From positions 1,736,001 through 1,800,000 of the forward strand of contig JALPRQ010000001.1 in the NCBI GenBank assembly GCA_023630215.1: a DNA stretch of 64,000 nt, written 5' to 3'. The notes beneath the pieces are model-generated. The model made no database searches. It was not told where the DNA came from and saw only the letters and a program-made list of their open reading frames with translations. Below, in pieces: positions 26,983 to 35,070 of this stretch. The first letter of the stretch is position 1. Every line of letters begins with the position of its first letter. The DNA comes from Rhodobacteraceae bacterium NBU2976 (GTDB lineage: Bacteria; Pseudomonadota; Alphaproteobacteria; Rhodobacterales; Rhodobacteraceae). The translations under genes were made by a program, and so were the position numbers.

Positions 26983-27168
26983 ATGTTACGACTGGCATCA
27001 ATTCTTTATGCAATGGCAGGGACGGTTCTGGCCGGTTCCTGTGTGGTTGTTGCCCTGACAATGGGATATGACACGTTACCCTATATTGTCGGCGCGGCCG
27101 CTATTGGTGCGATTGTAGGAATCCCGGTTGCCTATCTGGTCGCCAAGGCGATTGAGAACAACAGCTAG
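26983..27168 (+). CDS. Small two-helix membrane protein, unknown function
   Basis: 61-aa protein made of two hydrophobic helices (about 5-26 and 33-55) with a short charged C-terminus (AKAIENNS). Similar Rhodobacterales proteins are sometimes labelled CTP synthetase, which the sequence does not support: it has no synthetase or glutaminase domain. ATG 26983 follows a perfect AGGAGG by five bases, strong evidence that it is translated, but that site is inside a perfect hairpin. Its stop overlaps the 3' end of purB by four bases on the opposite strand. Confidence 0.8.
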   Translation: MLRLASILYAMAGTVLAGSCVVVALTMGYDTLPYIVGAAAIGAIVGIPVAYLVAKAIENNS

Positions 27169-28466
27169 CCAAACACGCGTGCAAAGATCGTATCGACATG
27201 CTTGGTGTGGTAACCAAGGTCGAATTTGTCTTCGATTTCCGCTTCGCTCAGCGCGGCAGTCACCTCTGGGTCAGATTTCAGCTCTTTCATAAAATCGGCA
27301 CCTTGTTCCCAGACTTTCATCGCGTTGCGCTGCACAAGGCGATAGGCGTCTTCGCGGCTGACCCCTTTTTGTGTTAGGGCAAGCAAAACCCTTTGGGAAT
27401 GCACCAAGCCTTTAAACTTGTTCATGTTTGCGATCATGTTGTCGGGATAGATCACCAGCTTGTCGATAACAGAGGTCAGACGCGATAACGCGAAGTCCAG
27501 TGTAATCGTCGCGTCCGGCGCAATCCCACGCTCCACCGACGAATGGCTGATATCGCGTTCGTGCCACAGCGCCACGTTTTCAAGGGCAGGGATTACAGAC
27601 ATCCGAACCAGCCGCGCCAACCCGGTCAGGTTTTCTGTCAGAACCGGGTTACGTTTATGTGGCATCGCGGACGAGCCTTTCTGCCCCTTGGAGAAAAATT
27701 CCTCGGCCTCCAGCACTTCGGTCCGCTGCATATGGCGGATTTCTATAGCGATATTTTCGATAGAGGACGCGATAACCCCAAGTGTCGCAAAAAACGCGGC
27801 GTGACGGTCACGGGGAATAACCTGCGTCGAAATTGGTTCAGGCGTCAGGCCCATTTCCTTGCAGACATGCGATTCAACCGCCGGATCGATATTGGCAAAC
27901 GTGCCAACGGCGCCAGAGATCGCGCCAGTCGCGATTTCTTCGCGTGCGGTGCGCAGACGACGCAGGTTGCGGTCCATTTCCGCATAAAACCGGGCAAATG
28001 TCAGACCCATTGTGGTCGGTTCCGCGTGGATCCCGTGACTGCGCCCAATGCGGATCGTGTCTTTATGCTCCAAAGCACGTCGTTTCAGCGCGTCCAGCAA
28101 TCCTTCCATATCCGTAATCAGAATGTCGGCGGCGCGGGTCAACTGCACATTCAACGTCGTATCCAGAACGTCCGACGAGGTCATACCCTGATGCACAAAC
28201 CGTGCTTCTTCATTGCCAATAATCTCGGCCAGATGGGTCAGGAAGGCAATGACGTCATGCTTTGTAACGGCTTCGATTTCGTCGATACGGGCGACATCGA
28301 ATTCGACATTCTTGGCGGTCCAGACTTTTGCTGCGCTTTCCTTCGGAATTACCCCCAGTTCAGCTTGCGCGTCACAGGCGTGCGCCTCGATTTCGAACCA
28401 GATGCGAAATTTGGTTTCCGGTGACCAGATGGCAACCATGTCGGGGCGGGAGTACCGAGGGATCAT
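27165..28466 (-). CDS. purB: Adenylosuccinate lyase
   Basis: Fumarase/aspartase-superfamily enzyme acting twice in purine synthesis: SAICAR to AICAR and adenylosuccinate to AMP. The signature loop GSSAMPHKRNP is present, with MTSSDVLDTTLNVQL and GRSHGIHAEPTTMGL upstream carrying catalytic residues. The protein has 433 aa, starting MIPRYSRPDMV. It lies on the same strand as purC-purS-purQ but is separated from them by the small plus-strand genes, so it is its own unit. Confidence 0.98.
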   Translation of the reverse strand: MIPRYSRPDMVAIWSPETKFRIWFEIEAHACDAQAELGVIPKESAAKVWTAKNVEFDVARIDEIEAVTKHDVIAFLTHLAEIIGNEEARFVHQGMTSSDVLDTTLNVQLTRAADILITDMEGLLDALKRRALEHKDTIRIGRSHGIHAEPTTMGLTFARFYAEMDRNLRRLRTAREEIATGAISGAVGTFANIDPAVESHVCKEMGLTPEPISTQVIPRDRHAAFFATLGVIASSIENIAIEIRHMQRTEVLEAEEFFSKGQKGSSAMPHKRNPVLTENLTGLARLVRMSVIPALENVALWHERDISHSSVERGIAPDATITLDFALSRLTSVIDKLVIYPDNMIANMNKFKGLVHSQRVLLALTQKGVSREDAYRLVQRNAMKVWEQGADFMKELKSDPEVTAALSEAEIEDKFDLGYHTKHVDTIFARVFG

Positions 28467-28525
28467 GCGCGTGTCCTTTCCTGCTGGCAGCGGTCAGCTA
28501 CCAAGCAGGGCGGGATTCGGCAAGC

Positions 28526-29404
28526 TCAGATCGCTTGCCGCGTGTTGGGATTGGTTTTGGCGCGCAGTTTGGCCTCGCGACGGAAATCACGTGGGGATTT
28601 GCCAGTCGTCTGCGTGAAAACCCGGGTGAAATATGCCGGGGTCTGAAAGCCAAGGTCCTCGGAGATTTTTGATATCCGCTTGTCTGAATGGGCCAGTGCA
28701 CGACGAGCCTCCAGCATTGTTCGATCCTGGATCAGTTTTGTTGCTGGTTTTCCGGTGGTTTCCCGACAAACACGCGTCAGATGGGTCGTCGTAACCGCTA
28801 GTGCACCGGCATAATCCTTTACGGTGTCTGGAGAGGAATAACGTGTTTCCAATCGTTCGATGAATTTACGCATCAATCTGCGTCGGGCGTTGTCACGCAC
28901 AACGTCATGTTTCAGCGCTTCGGACGCCATACGCCGATACCGCACCGCTAGCAAACCGGCATGATATTTCAGCGCATCTTCGCGGTCCGGATTGTCGGAA
29001 ACATATTCGGCATTCAACGCGGTGAATATCCCGGTCAGATGCGCTTGTTCGGTTGGGCGGGGAAGGGCGGACATGACCGGGCTATCTGGCAAGGTTATGT
29101 CAACGGCCGGAGTGATTGATACAACCCAACCGACCGTCGATGGCGTGAATTCGAAACCATGAACCGTCAGGTTAGGAATATAGATCGCCGTACTGGGTCC
29201 AAATCCATGGGTATGGCCATCAATACGAACACGCCCGCCGCCTCGGGTGATCCAGAAAAATTGATGAAGGTCATAGTGCCGATTCTCATCCAGCTTCCAG
29301 GCATGCTTCTGACTGCGCGCAGCAATGCTTTCGCAGTGAATGGATTCCGTCGGAATCCCAATCGGTCGCAATGCGCGGCGCATCTCGTTGGTTACGATAT
29401 TCAA
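28526..29404 (-). CDS. AraC-family transcriptional regulator, PobR-like
   Basis: N-terminal cupin-type sensor domain (HYDLHQFFWITRGGGRVRIDG, FGPSTAIYIPNLTVHGFEF) and a C-terminal double helix-turn-helix (TTTHLTRVCRETTGK; ISKISEDLGFQTPAYFTRVF). Overall most like PobR, which activates 4-hydroxybenzoate hydroxylase (pobA). No pobA or aromatic-catabolism gene is adjacent; the neighbours are purB and miaA. The 157 bases before it (29405-29561) are AT-rich with an A/T-run near 29450 and no gene. The effector is unknown. Confidence 0.85.
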   Translation of the reverse strand: MNIVTNEMRRALRPIGIPTESIHCESIAARSQKHAWKLDENRHYDLHQFFWITRGGGRVRIDGHTHGFGPSTAIYIPNLTVHGFEFTPSTVGWVVSITPAVDITLPDSPVMSALPRPTEQAHLTGIFTALNAEYVSDNPDREDALKYHAGLLAVRYRRMASEALKHDVVRDNARRRLMRKFIERLETRYSSPDTVKDYAGALAVTTTHLTRVCRETTGKPATKLIQDRTMLEARRALAHSDKRISKISEDLGFQTPAYFTRVFTQTTGKSPRDFRREAKLRAKTNPNTRQAI

Positions 29405-29561
29405 TTGTCTGCCTCGATGTTCTTTTTATGCAATTACATACCGTATTCTTGTTTTTTTTCAACAGTTTTCGTGAGTTAAGCGATTCGCGATTCGTGAAAA
29501 CTGATGCAGAAACATCACATGTCGGCGGGTGGTGCGAAAATTATTGAGTCTATTGAAAGGC

Positions 29562-30512
29562 TTAGGCGAGACGGCTCAAATCAGTGAAATCGCGGTTGGT
29601 CACGGCTTTCGCAATATAATCGGCAATAAGTTGTGCTGACGAGCTGTCCGTTACGGAAACCGGATGCCAATCCATCATCTTTGACCGGAACCAAGTGCGT
29701 TGCCGTTTGGCAAATTGCCGCGTGGCAATTGTTGCATCATTGATCGCGTTTTCTAACGTGACCTGATCACGCAGATAAGCGATTAGCTCTGGCGCCCCCA
29801 ACGCTTGCGAGGAGGGCAAAGCCGGATCCCAACCGTCATTCAGATTATCCTGACATTCGCTAAGTGCGCCATTTTCGACCATGTGGTGAAAGCGCTGTTC
29901 AATTCGTGAATTCAACCAATTTTTGTCTGAATTCAGAACGATAGGACAAGTATCTTCAAGTTTGATCAGGGGGGCTGGTGTCTCCGCATGCCAATCCGCC
30001 AGACCGCGTCCCGTGCTGACCAGCACCTCCCAGGCGCGCTGCAAACGCATTGGGTTGTTTGTGTCGATATTTTCCAATGTGGCTTTGTCCAGCTCCGCCT
30101 TAAACGCTGCGATCCCACCTGTTAGGCGCATCTGGTCACCGCGCGTGCGCACTTCGTCAGGAATGGCTGGAATATCGACCAAACCTTTGGTCAAAGACGT
30201 AAAATACAATCCTGTTCCACCAACAATTATCAGTGGTTTTACAGTGGCTTGTCGCAAAGAGTTTATGTCGCGCAACCATTCGCCGACAGAATATCTCTGA
30301 TGGCGTCCGATATGACCATATAGTCGGTGTTCAACAAGATTTTCGTCTTCGACAGACGGTCGCGCCGTCAGAACCCGCCAATTGTCATAGACCTGAAGGG
30401 CATCCGCATTCACAACAATCCCATCAACACGCTGAGCAAGTTCAAGCGCCACAGCGGATTTTCCCGAGGCCGTAGGTCCGCAGATCAGGATATCGGTAAG
30501 CGTGTTTGGCAT
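29562..30512 (-). CDS. miaA: tRNA dimethylallyltransferase
   Basis: Adds a dimethylallyl group to A37 of tRNAs reading UNN codons. P-loop GPTASGKSAVALELA near the N-terminus, DALQVYDNWRVLTARP, VGGTGLYFTSLTKGL and the C-terminal RQFAKRQRTWFR are standard. The protein has 316 aa. In many proteobacteria miaA neighbours hfq-hflX; here they are about 6 kb apart, with the DUF4760/murL/murD2/WecA-like genes between. Confidence 0.96.
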   Translation of the reverse strand: MPNTLTDILICGPTASGKSAVALELAQRVDGIVVNADALQVYDNWRVLTARPSVEDENLVEHRLYGHIGRHQRYSVGEWLRDINSLRQATVKPLIIVGGTGLYFTSLTKGLVDIPAIPDEVRTRGDQMRLTGGIAAFKAELDKATLENIDTNNPMRLQRAWEVLVSTGRGLADWHAETPAPLIKLEDTCPIVLNSDKNWLNSRIEQRFHHMVENGALSECQDNLNDGWDPALPSSQALGAPELIAYLRDQVTLENAINDATIATRQFAKRQRTWFRSKMMDWHPVSVTDSSSAQLIADYIAKAVTNRDFTDLSRLA

Positions 30513-30627
30513 TGTTTATCCTCGAAAACCACGCGCCTTTATCTCGCGCCACCAATTCGTCGGGATAACCGGTAAAGGCTTCGCTATCCGACAAAACGCC
30601 CGATTTACCAGAAACAGGCAGGCTTAA

Positions 30628-31248
30628 TCATGTGTGGTTTTCTTTTTGATAGGCAATATACTTTGGTATCAAGACCTGATCGTAATATTTGTAAATATCG
30701 GCGCGATAACCGGTATATTCGTCTGACCTAAGGTAGGTAAGGTAGGGTTGTAGATGACAATATAACGTCCCATGTTCCTTCTCTAATGTCTTGTTGGGGT
30801 AATTATCTACCGTTACCAGCGTAAAAATCCGCTCCAATATTTCGTCCTGGTCAAGTTTTTCCATGCTTAACAATACGCCCAGAAACTCGAAGAAGTTTAG
30901 GATCGGTCGGATCTCGTTTTGCCAAACCTTGTCTTCCAAAAGTTTGCTGGCGTCGCGCCCATATTTATAGATGAGCTCTTCCATCTGGATTGGCGGTTTT
31001 GCCAGTAAACTGCACCGGTTCGCATATTGGTCTGACCACCTGTCCATCACTTCAAAGAAAATTCGGGAAGTTTCGCCCGCTTGTGCCAATTCAAACTGAC
31101 GCCGAGCACGCTTGACCTGAACGGCAACATATCCCAGCTGAAGCACGACCAAAAGGATGCCAACTATTCCGGTAAATCCCGTTGCGATGGTCCAGAATTC
31201 ATCGAAACTGTTCCACACAAAATACTCAAATACTGATGATTTTTCCAT
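30628..31248 (-). CDS. DUF4760-like membrane-anchored protein, unknown function
   Basis: 206-aa protein with one N-terminal transmembrane helix (about 24-44; GIVGILLVVLQLGYVAVQV) and a cytoplasmic helical part (ARRQFELAQAGETSRIFFEVMDRW, NFFEFLGVLLSMEKLDQDEI), the arrangement seen in DUF4760 proteins. Function is unknown; some relatives occur in mobile or defence-type neighbourhoods, but there is no direct evidence of that here. It diverges from the DUF4392-murL-murD2 operon across 111 bases. It ends 115 bases before the start of miaA on the same strand, a stretch in which I see no gene. Confidence 0.65.
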   Translation of the reverse strand: MEKSSVFEYFVWNSFDEFWTIATGFTGIVGILLVVLQLGYVAVQVKRARRQFELAQAGETSRIFFEVMDRWSDQYANRCSLLAKPPIQMEELIYKYGRDASKLLEDKVWQNEIRPILNFFEFLGVLLSMEKLDQDEILERIFTLVTVDNYPNKTLEKEHGTLYCHLQPYLTYLRSDEYTGYRADIYKYYDQVLIPKYIAYQKENHT

Positions 31249-31359
31249 TAATTAATCCAAGATTCTTAATCTGTTACTTCATACTTTCTACACAGCCCGC
31301 CTGCTTGAACTCGGCCTTTCAGAGGCGTATGTAAAAAACGAGCTGATAAGGGATCAAAA

Positions 31360-32307
31360 ATGGAACGGACTCAAGAGCTTTTTCACACGCTTCACCATTT
31401 GATCGAACAGCACGAAAATCGAGGCATCATCGCAGCATTGAACGCATCAGGACAACTTCCCCACACACTTGGCGACGCCGCCGCAAGTCTTATCGCCAGC
31501 AAGGGCGGGCACGTCGCCATTGTTACCGGATTCTTCATTCCCGAAGGTGACAAGCCAAGACCAGAGACCGATGGACCAGTCGGCGCGGCACAGCTTGCCC
31601 ATTTCCTGGAACTGGGGGGGTGGGATGTCGAACTGATAACGGATGGCTATTGTGGCGCGGCAACGACGCGCTGCCGCGAGCTGGCTGGGGGCAGCTATCC
31701 AATCCAAATTCTGTCTGAAATCTCAGCGATTGAGGATCTGCGTTCCTCATGGATATCAAATCCCGCAGCCCCAACGCACGTGATTGCGATTGAGCGGGCA
31801 GGGCCAGCGGCCAGCGGCAAGATCACCAACATTGCAGGTGACGATATTACGGAATTCACACCGCCTTTGCATCGGCTGTTTGAGCGAGAAGGGGGATATC
31901 ACCCGACGACGATCAGCTTGGCAGATGGGACAAATGAGATCGGTGCGGACAACATAAAAGACGCACTGATTGCCGCATCATTTGATGTTGATTTCGCAAG
32001 GCTTTGCGCGATTGAAGTTGACCATCTGGTTTTGGGATGCACGGCCAACACTTGTGCAACAGCATTTGCCGCTGCCATCGCCATTGAAGAACCTTCGCTA
32101 AATCCTTACCTAGCAAGCTGCTTTGACATCGAACTGAACAAGAATATGCTAAATCGCCTTGCGGCCGAACAGGTTGCCTTGGATGGTGTCTTGCGAAAAT
32201 TCAGTGGCAATACGGTTGATGGGTTCGATCGTCGGCTTCTCGATCGGATCACAAGGGAAGTCATCGACACCGCGTTGACGCGTTCTGTAGGCCACAGCGT
32301 GGAGTAA
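31360..32307 (+). CDS. DUF4392 protein, D-glutamate cyclase family
   Basis: Family of the mitochondrial D-glutamate cyclase DGLUCY, which converts D-glutamate to 5-oxo-D-proline. Signature pieces: IVTGFFIPEGDKPRPETDGPVG (the PETDGP motif at 68-73), LELGGWDVELITDGYC, HVIAIERAGPAASG and ADGTNEIGADNI. The protein has 315 aa. AAGGGA lies about six bases before ATG 31360. The stop is five bases before my proposed start of murL, so the two are co-translated. In this operon its substrate may be free D-Glu or a glutamyl product of the MurD2/MurL route; that is inference. Confidence 0.8.
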   Translation: MERTQELFHTLHHLIEQHENRGIIAALNASGQLPHTLGDAAASLIASKGGHVAIVTGFFIPEGDKPRPETDGPVGAAQLAHFLELGGWDVELITDGYCGAATTRCRELAGGSYPIQILSEISAIEDLRSSWISNPAAPTHVIAIERAGPAASGKITNIAGDDITEFTPPLHRLFEREGGYHPTTISLADGTNEIGADNIKDALIAASFDVDFARLCAIEVDHLVLGCTANTCATAFAAAIAIEEPSLNPYLASCFDIELNKNMLNRLAAEQVALDGVLRKFSGNTVDGFDRRLLDRITREVIDTALTRSVGHSVE

Positions 32308-32312
32308 GAAAA

Positions 32313-33659
32313 ATTTCTTTTGAATTTACACAAACCCGCTTTGATAGGCGCAATCTGGACCTGAGCCTGACTTATAAAGGCCCAGATGGAGAAACCTTTT
32401 GTGAGGTCGTATCCTTTGCCGGTTTGCCCGATGTCGACCCAGCGGTAACAGAAAGCGTAAATTTTGCTAATGCCCTGAAAGTGCTGCATATTTTAGCAGG
32501 TGTCAGTTACTACAAATTATATTACGGATCCAAGGTAGATACAACTCTCTATGGAATTTCTGCGCTCGATGCTGAACTTTTCAATCAGGTTTATTCTGCC
32601 GGATTGTCCGAATTCATTTTTCGTAACGGTTTGTCATTTCAAGATAGTCCCCAATTCTTTGCGTCCAACGATCAGCAGGACAATTTGTCTGCTCTTAAAA
32701 AATCAAAAGGGGCATTGGTACCTTTGGGTGGCGGGAAGGACTCTCTCGTAACACTGGAAGCCATGAAAACCCTTGGACCGGTTTCTGCGTTTTTTGTGGG
32801 CAACAATCCTATCGTCGAAAATCTCGCAAGAATTGCGAATGTCGATCTGATTACGGTGACCCGGAAACTTGATCCGCGCTTATTTGAATTGAACGCTCAG
32901 GGACGCCTGAACGGGCATGTTCCGGTAACGGCAATCAACAGCGCGATCGCGGTCATCTCGGCGATGCTGATGGGCTTCTCTTCAGTCGTGTTTTCGAACG
33001 AACGGTCCGCCGATTTTGGGAACAATCTGGTTGATGACGACTTTGAGATAAATCATCAATGGAGCAAATCCAGCGCGTTCGAACGCGTTTTTGCTTCAGT
33101 TGTACGTGCGCATATTGATCCCGGTATCAAGTATTTTTCGGCTTTGCGCGACATGAACGAAATGCAAATATTGCAAACATTTAGGGGTCTTCCACAGTAT
33201 TTCGACCATTTCACAAGCTGTAACCGGGCCTTTCGCATTCATGAAAAATCCTCTGGCGGGTGGTGTGGAGAATGCGACAAATGCGCCTTTGTCTTTCTGG
33301 CGGGAAGCGCGACGATTGGGTATGAACGGATGATCAAAATATTCGATAAGAACCTGTTTTTTGATGATGCGCTCATCCCGTCATTCCTGGGCCTTTGTGG
33401 TTTAGCCGGAGAGAGAAAACCCTTCGAATGTGTTGGCGAGACGAATGAATGTAGAGCCGCAGCCGCCGAGCTTTTGAAAACACCCGCGATTGCATCTTCG
33501 CCCGTCGGAAAAGTATTGAGCGAGGAACTTGAACGATTGGACGAACACATTCCGTTTCTTGCCGAGATTCTTAACCAAACTTATGAACCGTTGGGATTAG
33601 GGGCGCAAACCGTCAAAGATGCGCTTGCAAATATTGGCGATCTCCATGGCGCAGTCTAG
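32313..33659 (+). CDS. murL: MurL-like UDP-MurNAc-L-Ala-L-Glu epimerase (probable ATT start)
   Basis: Resembles MurL, the ATP-dependent enzyme first described in Xanthomonas that flips the terminal L-Glu of UDP-MurNAc-L-Ala-L-Glu to D-Glu. Seen here: a PP-loop-like GGGKDS (139-144), RSADFGNNL, and a QueC-like cysteine cluster Cys318/Cys321/Cys324 (GGWCGECDKCAF). The only standard start in frame is TTG 32424, which has no ribosome-binding site and would delete about 37 residues that read as genuine protein (FEFTQTRFDRRNLDLSL, YKGPDGETFCEVVSF). ATT 32313, eight bases after GGAG (32301-32304), gives 448 aa, the length I expect for MurL. It overlaps murD2 by 14 bases. An error in this base region is an alternative to a real ATT start. 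Confidence 0.82.
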   Translation: MSFEFTQTRFDRRNLDLSLTYKGPDGETFCEVVSFAGLPDVDPAVTESVNFANALKVLHILAGVSYYKLYYGSKVDTTLYGISALDAELFNQVYSAGLSEFIFRNGLSFQDSPQFFASNDQQDNLSALKKSKGALVPLGGGKDSLVTLEAMKTLGPVSAFFVGNNPIVENLARIANVDLITVTRKLDPRLFELNAQGRLNGHVPVTAINSAIAVISAMLMGFSSVVFSNERSADFGNNLVDDDFEINHQWSKSSAFERVFASVVRAHIDPGIKYFSALRDMNEMQILQTFRGLPQYFDHFTSCNRAFRIHEKSSGGWCGECDKCAFVFLAGSATIGYERMIKIFDKNLFFDDALIPSFLGLCGLAGERKPFECVGETNECRAAAAELLKTPAIASSPVGKVLSEELERLDEHIPFLAEILNQTYEPLGLGAQTVKDALANIGDLHGAV

Positions 33660-35025
33660 GATTCTTCTTTGGGGCCTTGGTCGAGAGAACCGTGCCTACC
33701 TTCAGTATCTCGAAAGAACGGGTTGGGACGGGGAGGTTCTGCTCTATGATGAAAGCAGTCCATCGTCGGATAATGGCGAACCGCTACCGCAGTTTTCATT
33801 CAACATCCTGCCAGTCGAAGACGTTGGAAGGGCGTTGGCAACCGTCGAATTGCTTGTTAGATCACCGGGCGTTTCCCCTTACAAACCGGAAATACAGGCT
33901 TTTTTGAAGGGTAGGGGACGCGTTACCACGTCGACGTCACTGGCACTAAGCGCTCTGAAACTTCAGGGGGTGCGGGTGGTAGGTGTCACTGGCACAAACG
34001 GGAAAAGTTCAACCAGCACCATGCTTGGCTGTATCTTCGAGGCTTCGGACGAGAAATATCTGGTGGCCGGGAACATCGGAAAACCGCTGATTAATTATGT
34101 CAGCAATGGAGAGGACCTTCGCGACACGCTAATCATCGTGGAATTGTCCAGCTATCAGATATTTGATCTGGATGTCGCGCCGTCCTACGTGATCTTCCTG
34201 AACCTTTTTGTCGATCATGTGGAATGGCACAAGACGGTCCAGAATTACAAGAAAGACAAGCTGTCGATTTTGTATCGGCCAGGTATTGTTAGCGCGATCG
34301 TTCATCCGGACATTTATGCAAATCACGCATCTTCTCTGGACTATATTTCTGCTTTTCCAATCCCGACAGATTCAGAACGAAAAAACCAATGTCTGGAACT
34401 TGACGGTACAATGATCGATCTGACTGGAACTCAGGCAGCGGCAAGTGGCCATATGTTCACGAATGCCGCGGCGGCTGCGACAATGGCAAAGATATTGGGT
34501 TTGTCGACAAACACCATAGAAAAAGGTTTGCGACAGTTCCAAGGTCTTGCCCACAGGCTTCAAGTCATTGAAACGGCAGATGGCGTAAGTTTTGTTGACG
34601 ACAGTATTTCTACGACACCAGAATCCGTCATCGCTGCGCTAAAGAGCTTTCAGGACCGACGCATCCATTTGATCTTGGGTGGGTATGATCGAGGATTGGA
34701 TTATACATCAATGCTCGATGCTTTGTCTGACTTTGATATTGGATCCTTAATTTTAATTGGTGACGTCGGGACGCGATTAAGCAAACTGCTTAAAGGTGAA
34801 TATTCTTCGGTCGCACCGACGACGATTCACCGAAGCACCGATCTTGTCGGATCATTGGATGATCTGGATTTACAAAGTGGCGACGTAGTTTTGTTGTCAC
34901 CAGGGGCCGCAAGTTTTGACAGTTATCGCGATTACATTCATCGCGGCGAAGCGTTTGCCGATGAAGTGAAGGAACTTCTGGTGGCAAAAGATAAACATGG
35001 CAAACCTACCGATACAATTATTTAA
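33646..35025 (+). CDS. murD2: MurD2-like UDP-MurNAc-L-Ala--L-glutamate ligase
   Basis: Mur-ligase family protein of 459 aa. Rossmann-like N-terminus (ILLWGLGRENRAYLQYL), ATP loop VTGTNGKSSTSTML with Lys120, IIVELSSYQIF, and FLNLFVDHVEWH. Normal MurD has a C-terminal NDSKATN that binds D-Glu; here the corresponding segment is VDDSISTTPES, as expected for the MurD2 branch that adds L-Glu. The ATG at 33646 lies inside the end of murL (14-base overlap), so the ligase and epimerase are translationally coupled and should act in sequence. The true MurD for the standard route, if present, is not in this window. Confidence 0.87.
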   Translation: MAQSRILLWGLGRENRAYLQYLERTGWDGEVLLYDESSPSSDNGEPLPQFSFNILPVEDVGRALATVELLVRSPGVSPYKPEIQAFLKGRGRVTTSTSLALSALKLQGVRVVGVTGTNGKSSTSTMLGCIFEASDEKYLVAGNIGKPLINYVSNGEDLRDTLIIVELSSYQIFDLDVAPSYVIFLNLFVDHVEWHKTVQNYKKDKLSILYRPGIVSAIVHPDIYANHASSLDYISAFPIPTDSERKNQCLELDGTMIDLTGTQAAASGHMFTNAAAAATMAKILGLSTNTIEKGLRQFQGLAHRLQVIETADGVSFVDDSISTTPESVIAALKSFQDRRIHLILGGYDRGLDYTSMLDALSDFDIGSLILIGDVGTRLSKLLKGEYSSVAPTTIHRSTDLVGSLDDLDLQSGDVVLLSPGAASFDSYRDYIHRGEAFADEVKELLVAKDKHGKPTDTII

Positions 35026-35026
35026 C

Positions 35027-35040
35027 ATAATATATATTAT
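35027..35040. repeat. 14-bp AT palindrome in a convergent intergenic gap
   Basis: ATAATATATATTAT is a perfect palindrome in the 45-base gap between murD2 and the WecA-like gene, immediately after the murD2 stop. It could end transcription weakly or just be AT-rich spacer; it carries no other recognisable signal. Confidence 0.4.
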
Positions 35041-35070
35041 ACGTTTATTGCGCTAGCAAATATATGCGCC

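Noticed and set aside
26983-27168. CTP synthetase label for the 61-aa protein
   Set aside because: Only two hydrophobic helices; none of the synthetase or glutaminase motifs could fit in 61 residues.
32424-33659. TTG at 32424 as the murL start
   Set aside because: No ribosome-binding site and would remove about 37 residues that read as coding and continue the family N-terminus.
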